A stretch of 64,000 bases of DNA from SLFH01 sp050486265 (GCA_050486265.1 JBJHCY010000005.1:248001-312000); one strand, 5' to 3'; numbered from the stretch's first letter, positions 1 to 8,580 are shown. The notes: generated from the sequence alone by a model not told the origin. Translations and numbers: made by a program.

Positions 1-29
1 CCAACGCCCCGGCCGCGGCAGCCCCGCCC

Positions 30-824
30 CTACAACCCTGCCATTCTGACCGCCGCCGCGAGCAGCACCACCGCGATGATCACCCGCACGACCCGGAGCG
101 GCAGATGGTGCATGAGCCCCGCCCCCAGCCTGCCGCCGAGCACGGCCATCGGCCCGATCGCGGCGATGAGGATCAGCGCCCCGGTCACCGGCTGGCCGTG
201 GGTGTGCAGCGTGCCGGTTTTGATCGAGGCGCCGACGACCGCGGTCGCGGGCATGACCGTCAGGCTGGTCGCGACGGCGTGCTTGAGACGGACGGCGCAG
301 AGCAGTTGGAGCTGCGGGATCAGCACCGACCCGCCCCCGATGCCGAGCAGCCCGCTGATGAGCCCGGTGCTGGAGCCGCAGAAGCTCAGTCGGGCCTTGT
401 CGACCCGCTCCTTGGGCCTCGATTCTTCGTGGACAGGTCGGAGGGCTCGCCAGATGTTCAGCAGGCAGTAGATCGCGATGAAGCCCGCCAGCCCCTGACG
501 CAGACGCAGCCCCTCGACCTTGTTGGAAAGCAGCACGCCGACGACCATCCCGATCAGCATCGCCGGCAGGATGACCTTGACGAGGTCCCAGCGGCTCTGG
601 CCCGCCTGGCGGTGGCGGATCGCCGCGGGGATCGCGACGAGGATGTTGATCCACATCGCGGCGGCCATGTACATGTGCTGCTCGGACTGGGTGTCGGTCT
701 GGTAGCCAAGGAGGAAGGCGAGCCCGGGCAGGATGATCAGGCTCCCCCCGATGCCCGCCAGCCCGCCGATGGTGCCGGCGAAGAGCCCCAGCACGCCGCA
801 GAGAACCACTTCGAGCAGCGTCAT
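30..824 (-). CDS. TSUP/TauE-SafE family membrane permease
   Basis: Probable sulfite/sulfonate exporter-type permease of the TSUP (TauE/SafE) family, 264 residues, in the inner membrane. The protein is almost wholly hydrophobic with about eight predicted membrane segments. It has the family's internal two-fold repeat: a Gly-rich AGIGGSLIILPG motif near residue 25 and a second LLGIGGGSVLIP near residue 160. The start at 824 (MTLLEVV) is preferred over an in-frame ATG at 848 because the longer version only adds a basic leader before the first membrane segment. A weak G-rich ribosome site precedes it. The substrate cannot be told from sequence. No operon partner is visible; the next gene lies 148 bases upstream in the same direction. 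Confidence 0.85.
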   Translation of the reverse strand: MTLLEVVLCGVLGLFAGTIGGLAGIGGSLIILPGLAFLLGYQTDTQSEQHMYMAAAMWINILVAIPAAIRHRQAGQSRWDLVKVILPAMLIGMVVGVLLSNKVEGLRLRQGLAGFIAIYCLLNIWRALRPVHEESRPKERVDKARLSFCGSSTGLISGLLGIGGGSVLIPQLQLLCAVRLKHAVATSLTVMPATAVVGASIKTGTLHTHGQPVTGALILIAAIGPMAVLGGRLGAGLMHHLPLRVVRVIIAVVLLAAAVRMAGL

Positions 825-972
825 GCGCCGCCCCCGCCCCGGGCGCACGGCGGCCCGCCGATCCGTTCACCGGCGAGGAGCAAAAACAACAACGGGGCAG
901 GCCTGGCCATGCCCCGGAGTATTGCGGCGTTGTCCGCCCGTTGCGAGCGGCGGGCGTCAGTTGTTCCTGCGA

Positions 973-1953
973 TCAGTTGGCGGAGATGACCTCGTTGAAG
1001 ATCTGCAGGTCGCGGACATCGACCACGCCGTCGCCGTTGAGGTCGGCGGTCGCTTCGCCCCGGTTGAAGCGGTCGAGGTAGTGCTGGATCTCGGCGGGGC
1101 TGATGTTGCCGTCGCGATTGAGGTCGATCAGGCGGAGGTTCTGCATCGTCGAGATCTGGTCGCGGATGTCGTTGGCGGCGCGCTCGCGGTCGGCGGCCGA
1201 AAGCCGCCCGTCGCCCGACGAGTCGTACTGGTTGATGAAGTCCCGCTGCATGTTCTGCATGGCGTCGCGCATGACCGGGCCCATCTGGCGGCGCTGCTCG
1301 GGGGAGAGCTCGCGGAAGGAACTCACGCCCTGGTCACGCAGGAACTCCTGCATCATCTCGCGCCGGGCCTCGCCCATCTGGCGCCCGATGACGCCGGCGT
1401 AGGCGATCATCTCTTCGTTGGTCAGCGGGATCTCGCCGCCCCAAGCCTGCTCCAGGCGGTTGCGCATCTGGTTCATGCGCCGCTCCTGGAACTCCTGCAT
1501 CCGGGCGAGCTCTTCCTCGCTGAGGACGCCGTCGCCGTCTTCGTCGAAGCGTTCGAGCATCCATCGCTGCATGCGTTCGGCCCGCCGGAGCTGGGCTTCG
1601 AGCTGCGCGTCGAGATCATCGGGATCGATCTCCCGGTTCCAGGGGTTGTCGCCCCCGCGTCCGCGCCTGTCGCCGCGACGGGCGGTGCGCTCGGGCGAAT
1701 CGGCCTCGTTGGAGTCGGCTTCGGCGGCGTTCTCCTGCGCGGGCTCGGCGATCGCCGGTCCGCGCATCAGGGGCTGGGGCCGATCATCGGCACGCTCCGT
1801 CCGGCCGTTGGTCGTCTCGGGCGCCGCCATGACCCGGTCCGATGCGACCGCCTCGTTCTCGGCCGCCGAACCGCCCGAGCGGACAGCCGCCGAGATCGCG
1901 ATCGCCGCCACCACAACGCCGGCAGAACCCACCGCTACCACTACACCGTTCAT
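973..1953 (-). CDS. Membrane-anchored or secreted EF-hand calcium-binding protein
   Basis: Hypothetical protein of 326 residues with an N-terminal hydrophobic segment (about residues 3-22, signal peptide or anchor), then an Ala/Glu/Arg-rich low-complexity stretch, then at least four EF-hand loops. The loops read DEDGDGVLSEEE, DSSGDGRLSAAD, DLNRDGNISPAE and DLNGDGVVDVRD, so calcium binding is likely. The last loop resembles half of a dockerin module, but the protein ends in ISAN and not in the Gly-Cys seen in the dockerin proteins further along. The start at 1953 is supported by a GGAGG ribosome site six bases upstream; an in-frame ATG at 1989 lacks this. It is probably exported. The specific role is unknown. 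Confidence 0.8.
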   Translation of the reverse strand: MNGVVVAVGSAGVVVAAIAISAAVRSGGSAAENEAVASDRVMAAPETTNGRTERADDRPQPLMRGPAIAEPAQENAAEADSNEADSPERTARRGDRRGRGGDNPWNREIDPDDLDAQLEAQLRRAERMQRWMLERFDEDGDGVLSEEELARMQEFQERRMNQMRNRLEQAWGGEIPLTNEEMIAYAGVIGRQMGEARREMMQEFLRDQGVSSFRELSPEQRRQMGPVMRDAMQNMQRDFINQYDSSGDGRLSAADRERAANDIRDQISTMQNLRLIDLNRDGNISPAEIQHYLDRFNRGEATADLNGDGVVDVRDLQIFNEVISAN

Positions 1954-2123
1954 GGAAACCTCCAAGAAGTCGCGGCGGACCCCCGCCACCCGAGCCGAAC
2001 GCGGCTCCTCAAGAGGTTATTGCATCGGATGCCGGACCCGGATGCACAGAAAATCCAGCGCAGCGTACAACACAGCCCGGGAAACCCGAACAAAACGCTT
2101 CGCATCCGAATTCAGGGGTCGGC

Positions 2124-2633
2124 TCAGTCCCGCAGCACCCAGTAGTACCGGCCCGAGGCGATGCGTCGGAAAAACCCGCCGTTCACATCCGCTCCGTCGA
2201 TCATCTGCGATACCGGGTTCATGTACGCGTCGTCGCGGACTGGGGGGTATCCGGCCTCGAAGACGACGCCGACCGCCGCGTGGACGCCCGTGTCCATGTA
2301 CTCGGTGTCCCACCGACCGCCGATCGGCGTGATCTGCTCGAAGTGCTCTCGCCGGATGAACTGCTCAAGCTCCTCTGGAAGCTGGCCCGTCGAGCCGTCG
2401 GTCGGGTACCGCCCGGTCTGCACGCGGTAAAGCTCGCAGGCGCTCGCGAAGGTGCGGAGATTCTCGACAAACGCGGTCCGGCGCGAGTCTTCGCTGGCGG
2501 CACCGAAGAGCGGTGTGACGATCGCCGCGAGGATCCCGAGGATCACCACGACGATCAGGATCTCGACGAGCGTGAAGCCGTGCCGAGCCGCGTCCCACTG
2601 CCTGGAGAGCCAGCCCTGTCGATTGCGCACCAT
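2124..2633 (-). CDS. Type II secretion/type IV pilus-like pseudopilin (prepilin-type N-terminus)
   Basis: Pseudopilin of 169 residues. A short basic leader is followed by the prepilin peptidase site and helix HGFTLVEILIVVVILGI, with Glu at +5 and a long hydrophobic helix. Cleavage is expected between Gly and Phe. The remainder resembles GspG-like globular domains: a YRVQTGRYPTD motif follows the helix, as in major pseudopilins. The start at 2633 has an AAGGGG ribosome site. The frame stays open far upstream, but that part is a shadow of the next gene. The protein probably acts at the inner membrane or periplasm in a secretion or pilus assembly. No other secretion genes are adjacent, so the system it serves is not known. 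Confidence 0.82.
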   Translation of the reverse strand: MVRNRQGWLSRQWDAARHGFTLVEILIVVVILGILAAIVTPLFGAASEDSRRTAFVENLRTFASACELYRVQTGRYPTDGSTGQLPEELEQFIRREHFEQITPIGGRWDTEYMDTGVHAAVGVVFEAGYPPVRDDAYMNPVSQMIDGADVNGGFFRRIASGRYYWVLRD

Positions 2634-2842
2634 CGGATCCCCTTCCGCCCCGACGCGACGGGGCTCGGAAGGGGGTTTCGGCTCGCCCTGCTCAGCGAAG
2701 CCGCCCCGCGCGGCAATGTCACACCCGCGGGTTCCGGTCGCAACGCCTCGGCAAAGCTGAAGGATGCCCGCGACACCGCCAAGGTCCGATCGGACGACGC
2801 GCAGACGCGAAGCAGCCGCGGATATCCGGGTGCGGAACGACT

Positions 2843-3523
2843 TCAAGTCGAGTAGGGCGAGTCCTTGGAGTTGCCCTTCCGCTGCACCTCGATCCTCTTG
2901 AGCGAAGCGTCGTCCATCCGCAACCCGGCCCGGCGGGCGATGAGCGCGAGCTCGACACGGTCGGTCGAATCGAGCTTGCGCCCGATCGACTCGCGGTGCT
3001 TCTCGATCGTGCGCTCCGAGCGGTGCAGCAGCTTGGCGATCTCCGCCACGCGGAGGCCTTGGCCGATCAACGCCAACACTTCGAGCTCGCGGGGCGTCAG
3101 CTCTTTGAGCGGACCGAGCTCGATGAAGCTTGTTTTCAGCTCCGTTTCGCCCTTCGTGTGCGGTGGTGACGCCCCGATCCGCACCACGCCGAGAAACCGG
3201 TCTTCCTCGTCCCCGTCGCAGGGCAGCGGGCTGTATGTCACATAGTGATGCCGGCCCCGCCAGACCCGGCGCAGTTCCATCGAACGCCCCGCCTCGATAC
3301 ACCTGCGCCCGTTCTCGACCATCTCGTCGCCCAGCGCCGGATCGGGCAGCAAATCCTGGATCCGCTTGCCGATCAGCTCGCTCGGCGGGCGATCGGTGTA
3401 GGCCTTCGCGCACGCCTCGTTGATGTACAGGAGCCGCCCGTCGAGGTTGATCACCGCGACCCCGATCATCGAGTCGCCCTCGACGATCTTCCAAACCGCT
3501 TCGTGCATCCGGCCGTCGGGCAT
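2843..3523 (-). CDS. PAS domain-containing LuxR/GerE-type transcriptional regulator
   Basis: Regulator of 226 residues. Residues about 8-120 form a PAS-like sensor domain (GVAVINLDGRLLYINEA, then SELIGKRIQDLLPD). Residues about 142-200 form a GerE/LuxR helix-turn-helix (LTPRELEVLALIGQGL, then ERTIEKHRESIGRKL). No receiver domain is present, so the PAS domain probably senses directly. The start at 3523 (MPDGRMHEA) follows a GAGGAAAGG stretch; upstream in-frame codons belong to untranslated sequence. The pseudopilin gene lies 209 bases downstream in the same direction. Targets are unknown. Confidence 0.82.
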   Translation of the reverse strand: MPDGRMHEAVWKIVEGDSMIGVAVINLDGRLLYINEACAKAYTDRPPSELIGKRIQDLLPDPALGDEMVENGRRCIEAGRSMELRRVWRGRHHYVTYSPLPCDGDEEDRFLGVVRIGASPPHTKGETELKTSFIELGPLKELTPRELEVLALIGQGLRVAEIAKLLHRSERTIEKHRESIGRKLDSTDRVELALIARRAGLRMDDASLKRIEVQRKGNSKDSPYST

Positions 3524-3662
3524 GGCAGGGCCTTTCCTCGGGTACGCGTTTGCCCCCAAAGCATACAGCAAACACCGGCCCGGTGCGAGCAAGGCCAATA
3601 GAAGCACGGGGGGGATCTCCCTACCAGACGCCCGGAGCGGCCCGGCGCAACAATCGCACGCC

Positions 3663-4199
3663 ATGCTCACCCACCGCATCAGCCCCGAGATCACTCTCCG
3701 GCTCCTCCAGCCCCACCACGCCAACGCACTCTACAACCTCACCGACCGCAACCGGGCCGACCTCCGGCGCTGGCTGCCCTGGCTCGACTCCACCCGCTCG
3801 CCCGACGACTCCAGCGCCTTCATCCGCTCCACCCTCGACACCTTCGCTCGCACCGGCGCTTTCACCTGCGGCGTCTGGCACAACGCCGACCTCTGCGGCG
3901 TCATCGGCTTCAACACCCTCGACCGCGAGAACAGGTCGGTCCGCATCGGCTACTGGCTCGACGCAGAGCACCGGGGCAAAGGGATCATGACCGCCTGCTG
4001 CCGCGCCATGGTCGACCACGCCTTCAACGAACTGGGCCTGCACCGGATCGTCATCGCCGTCGCCACCGACAACCACGCGAGCCAGGCGATCCCCGACCGC
4101 CTCGGCTTCACCAAAGAAAGCGTCCAGCGCGACACCGAACTCCTCTACGGCCGATTCGTCGACCACACCATCAATGTGCTGATCAATCCGGACACATGA
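3663..4199 (+). CDS. GNAT family N-acetyltransferase (RimJ/RimL-like)
   Basis: Acetyltransferase of 178 residues. The acetyl-CoA binding motif A region reads YWLDAEHRGKGIMT (about residues 97-110), followed by the conserved helix and an Asn-His-Ala-Ser motif (NHASQAIPDRLGF) typical of ribosomal-protein-alanine acetyltransferases. The likely substrate is a protein N-terminus or small molecule; it cannot be fixed. The start at 3663 (MLTHRISPE) matches the usual beginning of the family. No clear ribosome site is visible, and an open frame extends upstream into the divergent gene region. The gene is divergent from the PAS-LuxR gene with 139 bases between the starts. Confidence 0.85.
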   Translation: MLTHRISPEITLRLLQPHHANALYNLTDRNRADLRRWLPWLDSTRSPDDSSAFIRSTLDTFARTGAFTCGVWHNADLCGVIGFNTLDRENRSVRIGYWLDAEHRGKGIMTACCRAMVDHAFNELGLHRIVIAVATDNHASQAIPDRLGFTKESVQRDTELLYGRFVDHTINVLINPDT

Positions 4200-4272
4200 G
4201 CTGGAGCCGGGGCGGCCCGGACGACGATGAAACCGTGGCCGCCAAATCGGTCGGGCCAGACTTGCCGCATTA

Positions 4273-4288
4273 TGTAGCATGTGCTACA
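4273..4288. promoter_or_regulatory. Palindromic operator candidate (7-2-7)
   Basis: TGTAGCA and TGCTACA form a perfect 7-bp inverted repeat with a two-base spacer, 68 bases before the start of the following gene. The surrounding bases (TTATGTAG) are AT-richer than the neighbourhood. Position and symmetry suit binding by a dimeric repressor, but the regulator is not encoded next to it and no family can be assigned with confidence. Confidence 0.45.
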
Positions 4289-4356
4289 CTTGTGCCCGCA
4301 AGGGCCGCACGCCCACATCAGCCAGCCAAGACACAGCACACCGATCGGAGACATCG

Positions 4357-5226
4357 ATGGCAATCAATCCCACAACACACAAACGATCACGCGCGGCGGC
4401 TTCAGTCCTGCTGCCGGCACTCTTGGCCACACCCGCGCTCGCCTCGGAGTGGGCCGCTTATTTCTCGGGCGAAACGGACGACGCCCAACCCGTCTTCCTC
4501 CGCCCCATCGGGCCCGAGCCGCACCCATTCTCCCTCGATCAGGGCCGATTCCAGATCGAGGTCTCGCCCTTCAGCTACGCCTACAACCGGCGCGACGGCG
4601 AAGGCGCACGCATCCGAAGCCACGCCTTCGACATCCCCGCCCTCATCAAGTACGGCGTCACCGACACCATCGACATCCAAGTCGGCGCAGACCTCTTCGT
4701 CTGGGAACGCTCACGCGAACGCGGCGAGAGCGACTGGGACACCGACAGCGGCTTCGGCGACCTCACCTTCCGCGTCAAGAAGAACCTCTGGGGCAACGAC
4801 GGCGAACGACCCACCGCCGTCGCGGTCATGCCTTACCTCATCTTTCCCACAGCCACTGGGGGCATGGGCGAGACCGGCATCCGTGGCGGACTCATGGTCC
4901 CCTTCGCGTGGGAGTTCCAGGAGGGGTGGGCGCTCGATGTCGTCCCGAGCGTCGCAGCGGTCAGAAACCTCGACGACGACGGCTACGAGACCGAATTCGC
5001 CGGCCTCTTCACCCTCAACCGCGAAATCCGCGATGGCCTCGATGCATTCGTCGACTTCCACGCGGCGGTCACCACCGAGAGCGGGCGACGATGGCTCGGC
5101 CTTGTCGGCGTCGGCCTCACCTTCGAGATCGACGACAACCTCGTCCTCGAACCAGCGGTGCACTTCGGCGTCACGCGCGAAGCCGAAGACTTCGCCGCAT
5201 CGCTGACCATTGTCCGCCGGTTCTGA
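4357..5226 (+). CDS. Outer-membrane-like transporter-family protein with signal peptide
   Basis: Protein of 289 residues with a signal peptide (basic start, hydrophobic core, cleavage near ALAS-EW around residue 29). After that come regular short amphipathic strands with Phe/Tyr/Trp-rich ends, and the C-terminus ends in Arg-Phe, as in outer-membrane beta-barrels. Family resemblance is to the MetA-pathway/transporter beta-barrel proteins common in planctomycetes; the substrate is unknown. The start at 4357 follows a GGAG ribosome site six bases upstream. It is preceded by a palindromic operator candidate and followed by a strong terminator, so it is probably a single-gene unit. The next gene is a cation exporter, but no direct functional link is shown. 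Confidence 0.65.
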   Translation: MAINPTTHKRSRAAASVLLPALLATPALASEWAAYFSGETDDAQPVFLRPIGPEPHPFSLDQGRFQIEVSPFSYAYNRRDGEGARIRSHAFDIPALIKYGVTDTIDIQVGADLFVWERSRERGESDWDTDSGFGDLTFRVKKNLWGNDGERPTAVAVMPYLIFPTATGGMGETGIRGGLMVPFAWEFQEGWALDVVPSVAAVRNLDDDGYETEFAGLFTLNREIRDGLDAFVDFHAAVTTESGRRWLGLVGVGLTFEIDDNLVLEPAVHFGVTREAEDFAASLTIVRRF

Positions 5227-5256
5227 ATCGCACGCTGAACATTCCAGACGGGAGAG

Positions 5257-5298
5257 CGCCCCCGGGGATACTTGATCCTCCCCGGGGGCGATTTCTAC
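5257..5298 (+). terminator. Rho-independent-like terminator after the barrel protein gene
   Basis: A perfect 12-bp stem (CGCCCCCGGGGA with TCCCCGGGGGCG) closes a ten-base loop and is followed by a short T-rich run (ATTTCT). It begins 30 bases after the stop codon of the upstream gene and ends 43 bases before the CDF gene. Confidence 0.75.
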
Positions 5299-5340
5299 TC
5301 CCGGTGTTCACCGCCTTTGCGCGATACCCTTGTGACCGCG

Positions 5341-6288
5341 ATGTACAACCCTCAACGAGACTGCCGCTACGACGACGGAAGGAAGGTCACACGCCTGAGC
5401 GTCGCCCTCAACCTCCTCCTCGGCGCGTCAAAGTGCCTCGCGGGCTACTTCGGCAACTCGAGAGCCCTCCTCGCCGACGGCCTCCACAGCCTTACCGACC
5501 TCGCATCAGACTTCGCCGTCCTCATCGGCATGCGCCTCGCCTCGACCCCGCCCGACGAGAACCACCCCTACGGCCACGAACGCGCCGCCAGCCTCGTCAC
5601 CCTCTTCATCGCCGCGTCGCTCATGGCCCTCTGCTCGCTGCTGGTCGTCGACAGTGTCCGCGCGCTCCACGGAGGCGACGCCGTCGTCCCGCACTGGCCG
5701 ACGCTCGTGATCGCCCTCGGCTCCGTCGGCGTCAAAGAGTTCCTTTTCCAGATTACGCGAAGGGCCGGACGCAAGGCCGGCTCATCGATGCTCATCGCAA
5801 ACGCCTGGCACCACCGCACCGACAGCCTCACCTCGATCGTCGCGGCGATCGGCATCGGCCTGGCGATGGTCCTCGGCGAGGGCTGGGCGTTCATCGACGC
5901 CCTCGTCGGCGTCCTGCTCGGCGTCTACCTCGGCGTCGAGGGCGCAAAGCTCCTCTGGGGCGCCGTCAAAGACCTCATGGACGCCGCACCGGACCGCGAG
6001 ATCATCGACGATCTCCGCGAACATATCCTCGGCGTCCCGGGCGCCGTCGCCTACCACGACTTCCGCGCACGGCGCGTGGGCGACAGCATCGATGTCGATC
6101 TCCATCTTCAGGTCAACGCGACCATGACCATCGCCGAAGCCCACGAGGTCGCGCGGGCCGTCAAACGGGCGATCATGGCCGCACACCCCGAAGTCGTCTC
6201 GGTCCTCGTCCACACCGAACCCGCCCTCCCCGAACACGCCAAAGACCGCGGCATCGCCGAGGGCGCAGAACAGGTCCAAGAAAACTGA
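5341..6288 (+). CDS. Cation diffusion facilitator (CDF) family metal exporter
   Basis: Proton-coupled divalent cation (Zn/Fe/Mn-type) exporter of the inner membrane, 315 residues. Six hydrophobic segments are followed by a C-terminal cytoplasmic ferredoxin-like domain (about residues 215-300). The transport-site residues are visible: GLHSLTD in helix 2 (H49, D53) and HHRTD in helix 5 (H157, D161). A His-rich HPYGHE loop follows helix 2. The start at 5341 (MYNPQRD) is chosen because upstream in-frame codons overlap the preceding terminator. The H-D/H-D site favours zinc over manganese among known CDF groups, but this is inference. Confidence 0.9.
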   Translation: MYNPQRDCRYDDGRKVTRLSVALNLLLGASKCLAGYFGNSRALLADGLHSLTDLASDFAVLIGMRLASTPPDENHPYGHERAASLVTLFIAASLMALCSLLVVDSVRALHGGDAVVPHWPTLVIALGSVGVKEFLFQITRRAGRKAGSSMLIANAWHHRTDSLTSIVAAIGIGLAMVLGEGWAFIDALVGVLLGVYLGVEGAKLLWGAVKDLMDAAPDREIIDDLREHILGVPGAVAYHDFRARRVGDSIDVDLHLQVNATMTIAEAHEVARAVKRAIMAAHPEVVSVLVHTEPALPEHAKDRGIAEGAEQVQEN

Positions 6289-6295
6289 CCCGCCA

Positions 6296-6379
6296 TCAGG
6301 TCTTCAGCAGCACAGCGATGGGAGGAAGGAAAATCGCCAGCAGCACCAGAATCAGGCTGCGCTCGTTGTTCTCAGACAT
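6296..6379 (-). CDS. Tiny Pmp3/YqaE-like membrane peptide (27 residues)
   Basis: A 27-codon ORF that is one hydrophobic helix with the Pmp3/YqaE signature ILVLLAIFLPPIAVLL, ending after LLKT. Normal Pmp3/YqaE proteins are about 50-60 residues and have a second membrane helix; here the frame stops just after the first. It may be a truncated relic or a genuine one-helix micropeptide. Only a weak GAG precedes the ATG. The stop lies seven bases after the stop of the convergent CDF gene. Confidence 0.45.
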   Translation of the reverse strand: MSENNERSLILVLLAIFLPPIAVLLKT

Positions 6380-6737
6380 GTTGATCTCGTTGGCTCGACA
6401 AGACGAAGAAAGCACACTCGCCCGCGAAGGCTCAATCTCTCAAGGCTGTCTACGCGACCCACCCCGCTTCGGATGATCGAAACTCGCCAACCCTGCCCAT
6501 GACCACCACGGACGCAACGCGAGCCCTCACAGCCCAGGCCACCCCCCTCGCTTCCCCGCACGGTGACCAAGGTTCCGTCCCGAGGCGCGACCGAAGCCTT
6601 CTGGGATGCCGTCCAAGCCCGCTGGCCGCGTACATCCTGCTTGAACACCGTTCTGCGCTATCGGAGGACTTGGAGGGATCTCGAAAAGTGCCGCCGGCGT
6701 CTTGTGACATTTTTTCTTTCTAGATACGGTTGACAGA
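6380..6737. other. Intergenic stretch without recognised gene
   Basis: About 360 bases hold no ORF I can support on either strand; the open frames here have no recognisable protein features. The last 50 bases before the palindrome are T-rich (CATTTTTTCTTTCTAGATAC) and may carry the promoter of the AbiE genes. Confidence 0.5.
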
Positions 6738-6786
6738 CCCACGGCCCGTGGCTAGCGTCCTAAGGACGCTAGCCACGGGCCGTGGG
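6738..6786. repeat. Perfect 49-bp palindrome (REP-like) upstream of abiE genes
   Basis: Two 24-base arms are exact reverse complements around a single A. The outer arms begin CCCACGGCCCGTGGCTAGCG and the centre is GTCCTAAGGAC. It would form a long perfect hairpin in DNA or RNA. The GTGGCTAGCG core is of the kind scattered between genes in planctomycete genomes. It ends 21 bases before the abiEi start codon, inside the presumed leader. Confidence 0.9.
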
Positions 6787-6807
6787 ATTGATTTTATCGA
6801 AACAAGA

Positions 6808-7710
6808 ATGAAACATCTCAATCACGAAAAAATTGTGTCACAACTGATTACTCTCTTGGCCGGGGAGCGTCGCAGGGTGGCCGCGGCATGGAGACTCTGG
6901 GCCTACTCGTCCCGACTAAACACCAAATATTTCGAGATCGACAGAAACGACCGCAGGCGTGAATACTGGCGCCTCGCTCTGGCTCGCAACGAACAGTTCG
7001 AGCCCGTGGAAGGCGTCAATGATGTGTTTCTCATCACCGCCCCCTACGCCGACTACCTTACCCCAACTGAAGAACAAATCCTGCTGGAAGCGAACCCATG
7101 GGCCGTGATAAGCCACGGAACGGCGCTGATTCACCATTCGCTTACAACGCAGATGCCGACGGCAATACACGCGACGCTATACCGACCGATCGATCGATCA
7201 ACGCCTCCCCTCGGGCTCTCTCCCGAAGAGTGGGCTGCAGCAACCGAAGCGGTCCCGAGAACTCCCGAACGGATCGGGGCGACTCCGATCGTATGGTCCC
7301 GGCATTCCGAGAAGTTCAAATGGGGCACGGAAGTATCAGAAAGCAACGGCGTTCCGATCTATGTCACCGATCTGGAACGCACTCTCCTCGACGCGCTCCG
7401 ATTCCCCGGAAAGGCGGGAGGCGTCCTCAACACTCTCGGAGCGTGGGCGCTCTCAAAAGACCGGCTCGACCTTGACAAGCTCGTGAGGTACACGGAACGC
7501 TTCGGAATCAAGCTCCTCCGCCAGCGGGTCGGCTTCTTGCTCGAAGAAATGGGAATCCGCCACACCCGAATCGACATGTGGAAACGCCATGCGCTCCGCG
7601 GCGGCTCCGCGAAGCTCGTGGCGGGAAAGAGCTTCGATTCAAAGTACAGCGAGGACTGGAACCTGTCGCTAAATGTCCCCCCCGGCGTCCTCAGCGTGCT
7701 CCATGAGTGA
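6808..7710 (+). CDS. AbiEi-family type IV antitoxin
   Basis: Antitoxin component of an AbiE-type abortive-infection/type IV toxin-antitoxin pair, 300 residues. It has an N-terminal helical/winged-helix portion (residues about 1-60) and the family motif NPWAVISHGTALIHHSLT around residue 97, then the C-terminal AbiEi domain with TDLERTLLDALRFPGKAGG. In characterised AbiE systems the antitoxin also represses its own promoter. The start at 6808 (MKHLNHEK) is preferred: an in-frame TTG at 6730 would force translation through the 49-bp palindrome. The gene overlaps the toxin gene by eight bases (ATGAGTGA), which suggests translational coupling. Confidence 0.88.
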   Translation: MKHLNHEKIVSQLITLLAGERRRVAAAWRLWAYSSRLNTKYFEIDRNDRRREYWRLALARNEQFEPVEGVNDVFLITAPYADYLTPTEEQILLEANPWAVISHGTALIHHSLTTQMPTAIHATLYRPIDRSTPPLGLSPEEWAAATEAVPRTPERIGATPIVWSRHSEKFKWGTEVSESNGVPIYVTDLERTLLDALRFPGKAGGVLNTLGAWALSKDRLDLDKLVRYTERFGIKLLRQRVGFLLEEMGIRHTRIDMWKRHALRGGSAKLVAGKSFDSKYSEDWNLSLNVPPGVLSVLHE

Positions 7711-8572
7711 CACACACCCAAGCTCCGCAGGGTATGTTCGCGAATGGGCTATGGCGAACCGCCTCTCGATCGGCGCGGCCCGCCGTCGCTACGCTCAATA
7801 TGTCGTTGCAAAGACAATCGCCTCCCACAGGATCGGCCGACAGATCGTGTTCAAGGGCGGCAACGCGCTCCGCCTCGTGTACAGCAATCCAAGGGGAACC
7901 ATCGATCTCGATTTCACCGCCAAAGACAGCGTGCCCGACAGCGCCGATTGGCTCAAGAACGAGATCGAATCCGCAATCGAAGCGGCTCCGCCGAACCGGA
8001 CCGACTACAAACTGAAGCTCCAGTCGGTCAAGCGGAAACCCGGCTCGCCGAACTCCACCTTCCCGACCTACCAGCTCTCGATCGGATTCGCTCTCTTGGG
8101 CGACAAGCGTTACGCCGACTTCGAAAACTCCGACCATCCGCTCTCCGACACCATTCCGATCGAGATCAGCATCAACGACATGGTCTGCAAAGACCATATC
8201 CGACGGATCGGAGGCGACACAGACATCCTCGTCTGCACTCTCGATGACATCGTCGCCGAAAAACTCAGAAGCCTGCTTCAACAGCCCATCCGAAACCGAC
8301 ACAGAAGACAGGATGTCTTCGATATCGCAAGGATATGCACCGATCAAAGCGACGAGATTTCAGCCGACCTCATCGCAGTCTACCTGCATAAAAAGTGCGC
8401 CGCCAGAGACATCACCGTGAGCAAGTCCGCCTTCAATGATGAGGTCGAGGCGCGGGCTCGGTTCGAGTACGACAGATTGCGCGACGACACCGGCGACGCC
8501 TTTATCCCATTCGACACGGCCTGGCCGCGCGTAATGGACCTCGTCCAACTCCTCGATATTCCGGACTCGTAA
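7703..8572 (+). CDS. AbiEii/AbiGii-family nucleotidyltransferase toxin
   Basis: Toxin component of the AbiE pair, 289 residues. The DNA polymerase beta-like nucleotidyltransferase core is visible as FKGGNALRL (about residues 50-58) followed by the metal-binding DLDF (68-71). The later EKLRSLLQ and RRQDVFDIARI motifs are characteristic of AbiEii/AbiGii. Known family members are GTP-binding nucleotidyltransferases, some of which modify tRNA, and they arrest growth upon phage infection. The ATG at 7703 overlaps the antitoxin stop. The gene ends only eight bases before the convergent sucC stop. The module looks intact. Confidence 0.9.
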   Translation: MSDTHPSSAGYVREWAMANRLSIGAARRRYAQYVVAKTIASHRIGRQIVFKGGNALRLVYSNPRGTIDLDFTAKDSVPDSADWLKNEIESAIEAAPPNRTDYKLKLQSVKRKPGSPNSTFPTYQLSIGFALLGDKRYADFENSDHPLSDTIPIEISINDMVCKDHIRRIGGDTDILVCTLDDIVAEKLRSLLQQPIRNRHRRQDVFDIARICTDQSDEISADLIAVYLHKKCAARDITVSKSAFNDEVEARARFEYDRLRDDTGDAFIPFDTAWPRVMDLVQLLDIPDS

Positions 8573-8580
8573 TCGCCCCC

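Noticed and set aside
6730..6807. Upstream TTG start for the AbiEi protein
   Set aside because: It would translate through the 49-bp palindrome and add residues outside the family; the ATG at 6808 fits better.
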